Of a stretch of DNA of 64,000 nt, positions 17,556 to 26,298 are shown in pieces. The notes beneath the pieces were generated by a model. The model saw only the letters and a program-made list of their open reading frames with translations, was not told the origin of the DNA and searched no databases. This DNA is from VAXT01 sp963774625 (lineage in GTDB: Bacteria > Actinomycetota > Thermoleophilia > Gaiellales > Gaiellaceae): the NCBI GenBank assembly GCA_963774625.1, contig CAVZFQ010000015.1, forward strand, positions 1-64,000. The letters run 5' to 3'. Made by a program: the position numbers and the translations under genes. Numbering within the stretch: the stretch's first letter is position 1; every line of letters begins with the position of its first letter.

Positions 17556-19830
17556 GCTCGAAAGCCGAGACGCGTGAGCTTCGCCTTGCGGTCGTGCTCT
17601 ACGGCGGGGCGTCGCTCGCGATCTACATGCACGGGACGACGAAGGAGCTGCACCGGCTCGTGAAGGCGTCGGCGCTCGCCGACGCGGCGACGAGCGGGAC
17701 GACGCCGAGCGAGCGCGTGTACGGCGAGCTGCTCGCCGGAGATCGCCGGGCGCGACCCGAAGGCGTCCGCACGCGCGTCGTCGTCGACGTGATCGCCGGG
17801 ACGTCGGCCGGCGGGATGAACGGCGTCTACCTCTCGAAGGCGCTCGCGCACAACCGCTCGCAGGATGCGCTGCGCGACCTCTGGCTCGACCGCGGCGACA
17901 TCAAGGTGCTGCTGCGCGGGCCCGAGCTGGCTGCCGCTTTCGCTGAAGGTGCCGATGCTGCTCGCCGGCGCTCGTGAAGAAGCCGGTGCTGAAGGGCGAC
18001 GAGATCGCGCAGTGGATGTACGGGGCGCTGCGGGACATGGACGAGGCCGGCTCGCAGCCGGCCGAGCTGGAGACGCTGATGCCGCCGTGCGCACGCGCTG
18101 GAGCTCTTCGTGACGATGACGGATTTCACGGCTACGGCCGCGACGTCGCGATCAGAGACCGAAGATGATCGGCGAGCGGGCGCACCGCCACGTGCTCTCG
18201 TTCCGCCTCGGCCGACGGGGTCGACCAGTTCGACGAGGCCTCAGAACGGGCGCTCGCGTTCTCGGCGCGCACGACGATGAGCTTCCCCGGCGCGTTCCCG
18301 CCGGTGAGCCTGGGCGTAGTTCGAGGCGGCCGTGCCGAAGGACGACGGCGACGTCTCGGCGGCGCTGCCGGGGCTCTTCCGGATCTACGCGCTCGTCGCA
18401 CGCCGACCCGCGCGCGACGTACTTCGTCGACGGCGGTGTGCTCGACAACAAGCCCGTTCGGCGCACGTGATCGGCGCGATCAAGCGGCAGGCCGGCCGAG
18501 TCCGAGGTCGACCGGCGGCTGCTGTACCTCGAGCCCGACCCGCGGCAGCCGGGCGGCGGAACCGCCCGGGCGAAGCGCGCCGAGCCCGAGCCGCGACGAT
18601 GCTCGCGACGATCTCGGGTATGCCGAGGAAGGAGCCGATGCTCAACGAGATCCTCGACGTCAACGCGCCACAACGAGCGCGTCCGGCGGATCCGCGACAT
18701 CATCGAGATGACGTTCGATCCGATCGCGGCAGCGGGTGGAGGAGATCATCGGCAGCGAGCTCGGCGGGCTCACGGAGCAGCAGACGCCGGCGGAGCATCG
18801 CGCAATGGCGCACCGGATCAACGAGGAGGCGCAGGCGGCGCCGGGTTGCGTACGCGACGTACATCCGCAGCAAGGTGAGCGGCGTGGTCGACAGCTTCGC
18901 GCGGACGATCTGCCGCCTCGGCGACTTCCCGGCCGAGTCGAACCAGGCGGCGTTCGTCCGCGCCGTCGTCCACGCCTGGGCCGAGCACGCGCCTCTTCCA
19001 CGACGTGAAGGGCAGGCAGGCGCCGGTCGACGACCTGGCCGCGTTCCTGCGCACGTTCGACCTGCCGTACAGCGCGCGCCGGCTGCGCTTCGTGATCGAC
19101 GGCCTGAGCTGGTGGTACGCCGAGGTCGGCAGAGCCCGGCTACCCGACGCGCGCAGCGAGCTCGACGAGGGCAAGGCGCGCGCTGTGGGAGGCGCGGGAG
19201 GTGCTCGTCGACGCGATGGACGGCCGCAAGCTGCTGACGAACTTCACCGCGGACGTGCTCGGCGTGTTCGCCCAGGAGCCGATCGACGCGTGGATCGACG
19301 AGCGGCGGCGCGGGCCGAGGAGTACGCGGCCGATCGCGCGGACGAGTTCGCCCGCGCTCGAGGAGCAGTTCGGGAAGGCGCTCGACGCGAAGCTCGCCGG
19401 GATCCGGCGAGGCGCTCTACGCGCGCGTGTTCGCGCTCAGCGAGGGCTGGGCGCCGGAGCGGCGCGCCGAGCATCCTCGTCCGCTACCTCGGCTTCCCGT
19501 ACTGGGACGTCCTGCTCTACCCGCTCCAGTCCGTCGCCGACGCGGGCGAGCGCGACGCGATCCAGGTCGTGCGCATGAGCCCACGCGACACGAAGCCTGC
19601 TGCCGCCGCTCGAGCCGGGCAAGCCGAAGCAGCTCGCGGGGTTCAAGACGATGCACTTCGGCGCCTTCTTCGACCGCGCCGGCCGCGAGAACGACTACCT
19701 CTGGGGCCGCCTCGACGGCGCCGAGCGACTGATCGGGCTCCTGCTCCGAGGGGACTTCACCGACGACGAGCGCGCGGCCTGGTGCCGCAAGGCGTTCGCG
19801 GCGATCGTCGAGGAGGAGACGATGCGCTGA
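17552..19830 (+). CDS. Patatin-like phospholipase (DUF3376 type), many frameshifts
   Basis: Starting at TTG 17552 (TTGA overlap with trpB), the protein has the patatin oxyanion loop VVLYGGASLAIYMHG, the nucleophile Ser85 in GTSAGGMNG and the catalytic Asp in YFVDGGVLDNKPF near 18430. This Ser-Asp dyad hydrolyses acyl ester bonds of membrane lipids. The long C-terminal half (DLPYSARRLRFVIDGLSWWY, FPYWDVLLYPLQS) fits the ~750-residue bacterial patatin-related group with DUF3376. At least ten single-base slips occur, for example near 17927, 17968, 18085, 18160 and 18310, yet no in-frame stop appears between them, which points to read error more than decay. Followed by a catalase-like gene, it would release fatty acids for oxidation. 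Confidence 0.75.
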
Positions 19831-19845
19831 GAACGCGAGACTTTG

Positions 19846-21081
19846 ATGGCTTCCGGCCCCGGGCCAGGCTACGGACTGCCGCCGGCCGACACCGGCAACT
19901 TCCTCCTCAACGGGATCAGCCGCGTGCTCCTCGTCTTCATCCGCGTGGAGCGCCGCATCGACCCGTTCATCCGCCCGGCCTTCAACTGGTTCCTCCGCGA
20001 CTGGGTCGCCCGGCTGGTGACCGGGATGAAGAACCTGCAACGGCGGAACGAGGAGCGGCTCGAGCTGGCCGAGGAGCGAGAGCAGCCGAACGAGGAGAAG
20101 CACCTCGACGACATCATCGAGACGTTCAAGGCGCAGATGCGCGGGCTCTGGAACCCGGGGCACTTCGAGCGCGGCGGGAACACGAAGACGCACGGCATCG
20201 TGCGCGCCGAGTTCATCGTCCGCGACGACCTGCCCGAGCACATGCGGCACGGGATCTACGCCGAGCCGCGCACCTATCGCGCCTGGGTGCGCTTCTCCGG
20301 GCCGGGCCCGTACATCACGCCGGACATCGACGACGTCGGGTTCATGAGCATGAGCATCAAGTTGATGGGCGTGCCCGGGCCGAAGCTGATGGACGACGAG
20401 CAGGGGACGCAGGACATGATCGGGGTCTCGACGCCGACCTTCGTCACGCCGGACACCAAGGCGAACGCGCACCTGCAGCACTGGAGCCTCCGGAACGCGG
20501 CGGTCTTCCACTTCATGAACCTGCGCGGGCCGCACCTCCTCGACTCGATCATGCAGCTGCTCTGGACGAAGACCCAGACGAGCCCGCTCGAGAGCGAGTA
20601 CTTCAGCTGCGTGCCGTACCTGCTCGGGGAGGGGCAGGCGATGCAGTACTCGTTCCGGCACGCGGCTGAAGTCGCGGACGCGCGTGCCGCGGTTGCCTTT
20701 GCGGCCGCCGGACAACTATCTCCGCGACGCGATGGTCGCGACGCTGGCCGAGCAGGACGTCGAGTTCGACATCTTGCTCCAGGTGCAGACCGACCCGTTC
20801 AAGATGCCGATCGAGAACAACGCGGTGCTGTGGCCGACCCGGCTGTCGCCGCGCGTGCCGGCCGCCGGTGCTGCGGATCCCGAAGCAGACGTTCGACTCG
20901 CCGGAGCAACTCGCGTTCGCGCGGGTGCTCTCGATACAACCCGTGGCACTCGATCCCCGAGCACCGGCCGCTGGGCAACCAGAGCCGGGCGAGGAAGCGC
21001 ATGTACTACGAGCTGTCGCAGCTGCGCCAGCAGATGAACAACGTCGAGCACTACGAGCCGACCGGCGACGAGACCTTCTGA
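19846..21081 (+). CDS. Catalase-family haem protein (SrpA-like/allene-oxide-synthase-like)
   Basis: ATG 19846, 15 bases after the patatin stop, opens a protein of about 410 residues. The catalase-like distal His is in KTHGIVRAEFIV, with AYRAWVRFSG matching the VRFS element. The C-terminus carries a candidate proximal Tyr in VLSYNPWHSIPEHRPLG and ends in ARKRMYYELSQLRQQMN, as in small catalase-related proteins. The N-terminal ~100 residues include a possible membrane-facing helix (ISRVLLVFIRVERRIDPF). Slips lie near 20665, 20700, 20870 and 20930. Members of this fold include hydroperoxide-converting enzymes. Beside a lipase and a dioxygenase-like peroxidase, a lipid hydroperoxide is the likely substrate. 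The substrate is inferred. Confidence 0.7.
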   Translation: MASGPGPGYGLPPADTGNFLLNGISRVLLVFIRVERRIDPFIRPAFNWFLRDWVARLVTGMKNLQRRNEERLELAEEREQPNEEKHLDDIIETFKAQMRGLWNPGHFERGGNTKTHGIVRAEFIVRDDLPEHMRHGIYAEPRTYRAWVRFSGPGPYITPDIDDVGFMSMSIKLMGVPGPKLMDDEQGTQDMIGVSTPTFVTPDTKANAHLQHWSLRNAAVFHFMNLRGPHLLDSIMQLLWTKTQTSPLESEYFSCVPYLLGEGQAMQYSFRHAAEVADARAAVAFAAAGQLSPRRDGRDAGRAGRRVRHLAPGADRPVQDADREQRGAVADPAVAARAGRRCCGSRSRRSTRRSNSRSRGCSRYNPWHSIPEHRPLGNQSRARKRMYYELSQLRQQMNNVEHYEPTGDETF

Positions 21082-21086
21082 CGCCG

Positions 21087-21281
21087 ATGGAAGCGCCGCT
21101 TTGGACGTACCCCCTCACCGTCGTTCCGCTGCTGGGCTTCTGCATCGTGATCGGAACCGGAGTCGGCTGGTGGTTCGCCGCCGCGATCTTCGTCCCGGCG
21201 CTAATCCTCATCGTGTTGGCAACCGCGATTGGGCTCCGCCGAAAGGCCGAGCGCCGAGACAGCAGCCCGAGAACGGACTAA
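21087..21281 (+). CDS. Small two-helix membrane protein
   Basis: This encodes 64 residues from ATG 21087, five bases after the catalase-like stop. Two hydrophobic spans (LTVVPLLGFCIVIGTGVGWW, AAAIFVPALILIVLATAIGL) are joined by a one- to two-residue turn, and the tail is basic (RRKAERRD). It is probably co-transcribed with the patatin and catalase-like genes. No family name is recognised. It may tether or assist the enzymes at the membrane, which is inference from position. Confidence 0.6.
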   Translation: MEAPLWTYPLTVVPLLGFCIVIGTGVGWWFAAAIFVPALILIVLATAIGLRRKAERRDSSPRTD

Positions 21282-21649
21282 GTAACACAGTGTTACTAGC
21301 AAGGGCCGGCCTGTTGCTCAGCAGACCACGATCAGCCCGGAGAGACGAGGATGTTCGGGGCGTCGTTGAGTCGACGAATTCCAGATGTTGACGCGAAACT
21401 CGGTGTGGAGGGGGGTCGACGTCCAGTGTTGCGCGAGTACTCCGTCGTGGAGAAACGAGTGATCCCCGCAGGCTGTACACGGCGTACTTGGGATCGCGGA
21501 GGGTCGATCGTGCGCAGCTTTCAGCATAGGCGCGCTCCGCCTCGCGAAGTCGAGCGCTTCGGAGGTGAACGTACCGACACTGTGGAGCGTCTCGCGCAGC
21601 GTAGGTCGCCGTCGCGGCGACGCGACTGATGCTCCTGGAGCAAACGCTC
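21282..21649. other. Stretch without a recognisable gene
   Basis: I see no supportable gene here. The base composition is less GC-rich by eye than the flanks, and all frames are short or of poor composition. It follows the catalase-like operon and precedes the broken cyclase/ATPase gene on the other strand, so it may hold the last, unrecognisable part of that gene. Confidence 0.4.
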
Positions 21650-23500
21650 GCGCGATCAGCCGCCCGAATGCATTAGACGTTCCGAGCGTTGCAGGACGTA
21701 CTTGACATCTTGTGGAAACTCCGCTGGTCGAGAAAAGTGATTCTTCTCGTAGAGCTGTCGGGCAGCTGAGAATCCGCCTCCAAGGTGAGAACATCGCCCA
21801 TCCCGCCGAAGGCGAGCGCCTCCACCCGTATATCTCCAGCTCTATAGCGACATCGTTAGCTCTTCGTACAGGCTCCGCGCCGTCCCCAGCGCAGCCTCTT
21901 CGTTTGCGGCGTAGGTCGCACGAAGGAGAGTCGCGACGCGCTGCCGTGGCGGCAGTTTCGGCTATCGAAGCGCGCGCACGACAGCGACCCACTGCCGCGT
22001 CGGCATCGTGTACGACCCGCGTCGGTGACGAGGCGCAGCGCAGCTCGCTGCGCCCTGCCTGGATCGCCACGCCGTGGCTGCGCGGAAGTTGTCTCGCGCA
22101 GGAGCGAGCTCGTCGAGGGCCCGCGGTTGACGCTCGACCGTGATCGTCACGTCCTTACGCTCGCTCAGCCCGAGGAAATACTCGGCGTGGGACAGTGCCA
22201 ATTCGTGGGACTCGTGCGACGCGCAACCGCTCCAGGGCGTACTCCCTGATCGTCTCGAGCATGTTGAAGCGAGACCGGAACATCGTCGAGATCTTCTCGA
22301 AGGACTGGAGCCGTGTCGATGTCGGCTTCTGCGCTGGGCAGCCCAGCGGCCCGAGGCGGAAAGCCTGGCCGCGCGAAGATTCGCTCCTGAGGAGCGTGTA
22401 GACGGTAAGAGCTAGGTAAAAGGCCCGTGCGTCGCGGGGTACCCGAGACTAAGAAGAGCCAAACTAGGGGCCCTCGATGAGCTGCTCGGGCGGTAGCGCC
22501 TTCGCGGCGCAGTCGGCGAGTCGACAGTGAGCGCCAGGCATCGAGACGTTGGAAGTTCGCGAGGACGTCTTCGGGCTCGGATGCAACAGCGCGACCGCGA
22601 AGAGCCCTACAGCCTCCACTGCGGCCAGGGCGAGGCACGGCGCACTCGACGCTAGGCCTGAGTGGAGCGTTATGGCTTGACAATTTAGCGGACAGTCGTT
22701 GCTTGGCGAGACCCCACGCTCCTTGACGACTTGCTCGAACTTGTCGAGCAGGAGGAGACGTCGCTCCGGTCGCCGAGGTGCTTCGCCGAGCTCGCCCTTC
22801 GGGCGCAAGTCTGGACGATCGCCGCGTACACAAGCGCCGCTCCAGCGGAGAGAGCGGTACGAACAAGCGCCGTGCTCGAAGGCGACGACCAGCTCCGCGG
22901 CGACGGCGAGCGCAAGGCGTGTCATGGTGACCCCGGACAGACAGCGTGAGCTGGCGTTCTTCCTATTGTGGCTCCTCGACGAGCTGGACGGACTCGCGGC
23001 GCGGCCCAGGATGGGGTGCCGGACAGGAGATTCGGTGGCGGAGGGTGTTGAGCGGCGGAGTCGCCGTCCTGAGCTCAGACGCGCGCCGCGGAAGTCCACG
23101 GTGTTCAACAGGTCGCGTCGCGGCGCGTCCACCGGACGCCGGTCGCCTGAGAGAGGAGCACTGCGCGCCGTGCCCGACAGGCCGCGATGCGGGCGCTGGA
23201 CGCGCACGTCCTGGCCGACGTAACCCTCCTTGGCAGGAGCGGATCGGGTATGCTTGACCTTGCGGCGGAGGTGACGGAGGCGATCATCGCGGGCGGCCTG
23301 CGGTGCGCGAACGCCGTCCGAGGCGCGGGCAAGACGAAGAAGCGTCGCTACTGCGTGTCACCTCAACGTCGCAGTTGCGGACGAAGGACTGAGCAGGCGA
23401 CGAATCCCGGCGACGGCAATCGGACGCGCAAGAAGCCAGTAGAGCTAAGCGACAGTGACTGGGAGTGACGATGCGGAAGGGGAAGTCGAAGAGCGATAGG
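21650..23500 (-). pseudogene. Broken nucleotidyl cyclase-ATPase transcriptional regulator
   Basis: Fragments in different minus-strand frames fall in the order expected of a class III cyclase fused to a large AAA/NB-ARC and TPR regulator. Cyclase end: EGYVGQDV near 23210 and ARIAACRARRAVLLSQAT near 23160. ATPase: MTRLALAVAAELVVAFEHGA near 22900 (after the P-loop), RRLLLLDKFEQVVKE near 22740 (Walker B region). Winged/TPR linker: NMLETIREYALERL near 22250, HAEYFLGLSER near 22180 and LDELAPARDNFRAAT near 22100. At least eight slips occur and some motifs are eroded; no P-loop GKT is readable. It could be a genuine pseudogene or an intact gene in badly sequenced DNA. Confidence 0.5.
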
Positions 23501-23522
23501 GGAAGTAAGGCATGCGCTCGGT

Positions 23523-23906
23523 TTAGCGGACGCGAGTTGAGCGGCGTGAGTTGCGGCTGGCGATCAGGGCGAGTGCCAGGTTGACCGCCGAGATGATCGT
23601 CGTCATCTTCGCGGCCTTCGGCGGTAAAGCGCCCGACTTGCCCGCGGCCCAGGCCGAGACCGTGTCCGAGGCGTGGATCAGCGGGGCCTGCCGCACCGCA
23701 TGGCGCCGCACGTCAGGGTCGCGGGCCAGCAGGTCGATGCCGATCAGGATCGTCCGCACGCCGAACATGCGGAACGGATAGGCCATCGGCCCGGCCGCTT
23801 CCTCGACGTCGAGCCGCTTCGACAGCATGCTGGGCGCGAACAGCCCGGCGGTGCCGTTGAAGATCCGGATGCCCGCCAGCGTGACGCGCGCGACATCCCC
23901 CAGCAT
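23523..23906 (-). CDS. Small membrane protein coupled to COX-like peroxidase
   Basis: This encodes 127 residues from ATG 23906, whose ATG overlaps the TGA stop of the peroxidase gene (ATGA), so the two are translationally coupled. Hydrophobic segments include RVTLAGIRIFNGTAGLFAP, FGVRTILIGIDLLA and MTTIISAVNLALALIA, suggesting three or four short spans like the DUF4267 type. The conserved-looking middle (YPFRMFGVRTILIG) may pack against the membrane. Function unknown; a subunit or membrane anchor for the peroxidase is plausible. Confidence 0.6.
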   Translation of the reverse strand: MLGDVARVTLAGIRIFNGTAGLFAPSMLSKRLDVEEAAGPMAYPFRMFGVRTILIGIDLLARDPDVRRHAVRQAPLIHASDTVSAWAAGKSGALPPKAAKMTTIISAVNLALALIASRNSRRSTRVR

Positions 23907-25690
23907 CAAGCCGCCCCAATCCGAGCCCACGGCGCGAACGGGTTCTTGACGCCGCGGAGTGCGGGCTCGAGCTCGGGGAAGTGGCGCAGCAGCACGTCTC
24001 GCATCGACGTGTCCTCCACCCAGTCGAGCCCTGCCTGCGTGTACACCTCGGGCCGGTAGTCCCGCGTGAAGAAGCGGTCGCTCTTCAGCCGCCGCGACGC
24101 CATCAGGATGAAGACGCGGAACGCCGTGTCGCTGAACCCGAACCCCTTCGGCTTCGGTTCGGCGTACATGCCGACCATCAGGTCGACCCGCTCGACGTCG
24201 CCGTAGATCTCCCGCAGCTGCCGGGCCCACTCCGGGTTGTCCGTCATCTCCTCGAACGTCTCGACGGCCGGCATGTGGAAGAGCCGGCGGAACTGGTTGT
24301 AGCGCGGGACTCCGCGCTCACGCGAGCGGAGGATGTCGATCGCGGCGAGGTCGATCAGCGAGCCGTCGGGCCGGTCGAAGTGCTGGAGGAACTTCGGGTA
24401 GTTGTGAAGCGTGATCGCGCCCGGGTGCATCGTCCCGAACGAGTAGAGGAGGTCGGACATCGACAGCTCGGAGAGCATCCCGCGAACCTGCAGGGCTCCG
24501 AGGTCGGGCAGCGTCGCGGTGCGGAGCTCGCTGTCGTCCTCGAGCGAGCGGAAGCTGAAGTCGTCGGGGATCAGCGGATGCATCCGGTAGACCGCGACGA
24601 ACTCCTCGGTCAGCGAGTACGGGACGCCGTGGTGGTCGGTCGCCGAGCCGGGGATCCCGCGCACGACGTCGTTGGACGTGCGCCGGCCGACCAGCTTGTC
24701 GAGCCGCTCGCCCTCGAGGCCCCACCAGTTGGCGCGCAGCGCGAGCACCGTCGTCGGGTGCGCGATGACGGCCGGCGTCCAGTCGACGGTATGGATCTTC
24801 GCCATCAGCGCCGAGGTGACGAGACGGGCCTTGTCGTAGAGCTCCTGGTCGTCGAGCTCGGGGTGCTGCGCGTGCAGGTGCTCGCAGATCGCGTTGTGCT
24901 CACGCATGAACAGCGAGTGGAGCAGCGCGAGGCCGACCCAGAAGTTGCCCGCGACGCCCGTCAGGTCGATGTGCTTCTCGAGCTCGACCGGCGGGAGACC
25001 GGTCTCGTCGATCTTCAGCTTGCCGTTCGTATGGGAGCGCAGGGCGTCGGCGAACTTGGGCTCACTCCCGTAGATCTGCGAGCCATCCCACCAGTGGCTG
25101 TCATCGGTGAGGAAGATCGCGGGCCCGTCCGGGTCGGCGGTCGGGTCGGTCCGCGTGCGCTGGACTTTCATCGGATGATCAGGCCACGGATCGTCGTCCG
25201 CGACCTCGATCTCCCACGGCTTCTTCGGCTCGCCCTTGCCGTGGCTGAACCAGTCGTGCACCTCGAACTGGATCCACGCTCCGGCCAGCAGGTTGAGCGT
25301 CGTCGCCGGCTGGAACTCGTCGCGCGTCAGGAGCTCGCGGCTGATCCGACGCGGGTTCGGGTCGAGCATCTCCTCTAGCGCCTCGGCTTTCGTGTACCGG
25401 AGCGGGACATTGCGGCCGAACCGGCTGCCCTTCGTCCCCATCAGCGGATCGTCGAGGTCGTTGTAGGAGCCGTCGATCGTGCGCGCGTTGAGCTGGCGCT
25501 CGTCCGGCGGCGCCGCGGGGCCGTCGGTCGTGCCGCGGCCGGTGTCGTAGAGGTTCTGCGCGCGCAGCCGGTCGCGCAGACCGATCAGCGTCAGCAGTCC
25601 GACGGGCATCGGCAGGCGGTGCCACCCGATTCGCTGGTCGACCTTCTCGGAGAGGCCGTCGAACAGAGACGAGAACCGCGAGCCTGGCAT
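23906..25690 (-). CDS. Animal-type haem peroxidase, cyclooxygenase/alpha-dioxygenase-like
   Basis: ATG 25690 follows a good ribosome site (aaaggag, 7 bases upstream) and gives 594 residues. His145 in FEVHDWFSH matches the distal haem His. Tyr368 and His371 in YRMHPLIPDDF match cyclooxygenase Tyr385 and proximal His388 of the YHWHPLLPD element. KIHTVDWTPAVIAHP and LALRANWWGL are typical of plant alpha-dioxygenase and bacterial relatives. The catalytic Tyr is the radical site that takes hydrogen from a fatty acid, so a fatty-acid oxygenase is more likely than a plain peroxidase. No signal peptide is seen; like relatives it may bind membranes peripherally. It is divergent from the 25846 gene, leaving 155 bases for two promoters. 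Confidence 0.85.
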   Translation of the reverse strand: MPGSRFSSLFDGLSEKVDQRIGWHRLPMPVGLLTLIGLRDRLRAQNLYDTGRGTTDGPAAPPDERQLNARTIDGSYNDLDDPLMGTKGSRFGRNVPLRYTKAEALEEMLDPNPRRISRELLTRDEFQPATTLNLLAGAWIQFEVHDWFSHGKGEPKKPWEIEVADDDPWPDHPMKVQRTRTDPTADPDGPAIFLTDDSHWWDGSQIYGSEPKFADALRSHTNGKLKIDETGLPPVELEKHIDLTGVAGNFWVGLALLHSLFMREHNAICEHLHAQHPELDDQELYDKARLVTSALMAKIHTVDWTPAVIAHPTTVLALRANWWGLEGERLDKLVGRRTSNDVVRGIPGSATDHHGVPYSLTEEFVAVYRMHPLIPDDFSFRSLEDDSELRTATLPDLGALQVRGMLSELSMSDLLYSFGTMHPGAITLHNYPKFLQHFDRPDGSLIDLAAIDILRSRERGVPRYNQFRRLFHMPAVETFEEMTDNPEWARQLREIYGDVERVDLMVGMYAEPKPKGFGFSDTAFRVFILMASRRLKSDRFFTRDYRPEVYTQAGLDWVEDTSMRDVLLRHFPELEPALRGVKNPFAPWARIGAA

Positions 25691-25845
25691 CGGACGCTCC
25701 TTTCGCTGACGGTGAGCGAACTGCCCCGCTGGCCGCGGACGGGCGACCGATGTAAGCATTCTCCGCAGAACGCGTCAACGGGTCGAACCCTGTTAGGTTC
25801 GCAGGGCGGCCCGACTCCCCACTGCTGCCGAAGGGAGCGAAACTG

Positions 25846-26289
25846 ATGGCAGTTGCAGTCGATGTGCCGCAACTACTCGAGAAGTCGCCGGACGAGCTCG
25901 CCGCGCTCTTCCGCAGCAGTCCCCCCGGCGAGATCCCGGTCGGGAAGATGGACGGCACGGTCCTGGTCGCCCCGGGCACCGAGGTCGCAGCGCCGGTCAA
26001 GAAGTTCGCGCAGCTCCTCGTCTGGCAGGGCAAGGTCTTCGACCCGGCGAAAGGCGACCTCCGCAACCTCATCCTGCCCTTCGGGATCAAGGCCGTTCGA
26101 GCCAAGGTCTACAAGGACGCGAGCTGGTTCGACGAGCAGGAGACGATCGTCCTCGACTACTCGAAGACGTCGTTCATAGCGAGGAAGATCAGAGACGAGA
26201 TCCGCGAGATCTCGCCCGGTGTCTATCTCGGGCTCGTCTTCTGGGGGCGCACCATGATCCTGCACTTCGCGCTGGCCAAGCCGGACTGA
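25846..26289 (+). CDS. Conserved-looking protein of unknown function in oxidised-lipid cluster
   Basis: This encodes 147 residues from ATG 25846 with a ribosome site (agggag) upstream. The product looks like a compact beta-barrel or cradle: GKMDGTVLVAPGTE, LLVWQGKVFD, ETIVLDYSKTS, ISPGVYLGLVFW, MILHFALAKP. The ends of the strands and the WxGK and VYLGxVFWG motifs suggest a lipid-binding, lipocalin-like fold. No catalytic residues stand out. It lies first in a plus-strand operon with the duplicated-domain protein and the DyP peroxidase. A lipid carrier or product-modifying role is inferred from neighbours. Confidence 0.6.
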   Translation: MAVAVDVPQLLEKSPDELAALFRSSPPGEIPVGKMDGTVLVAPGTEVAAPVKKFAQLLVWQGKVFDPAKGDLRNLILPFGIKAVRAKVYKDASWFDEQETIVLDYSKTSFIARKIRDEIREISPGVYLGLVFWGRTMILHFALAKPD

Positions 26290-26298
26290 GCGCGGCCG

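Noticed and set aside
17260..19830. Programmed frameshifting in trpB and patatin genes
   Set aside because: No slippery heptamer or conserved stimulator; slips are too many and also hit essential enzymes.
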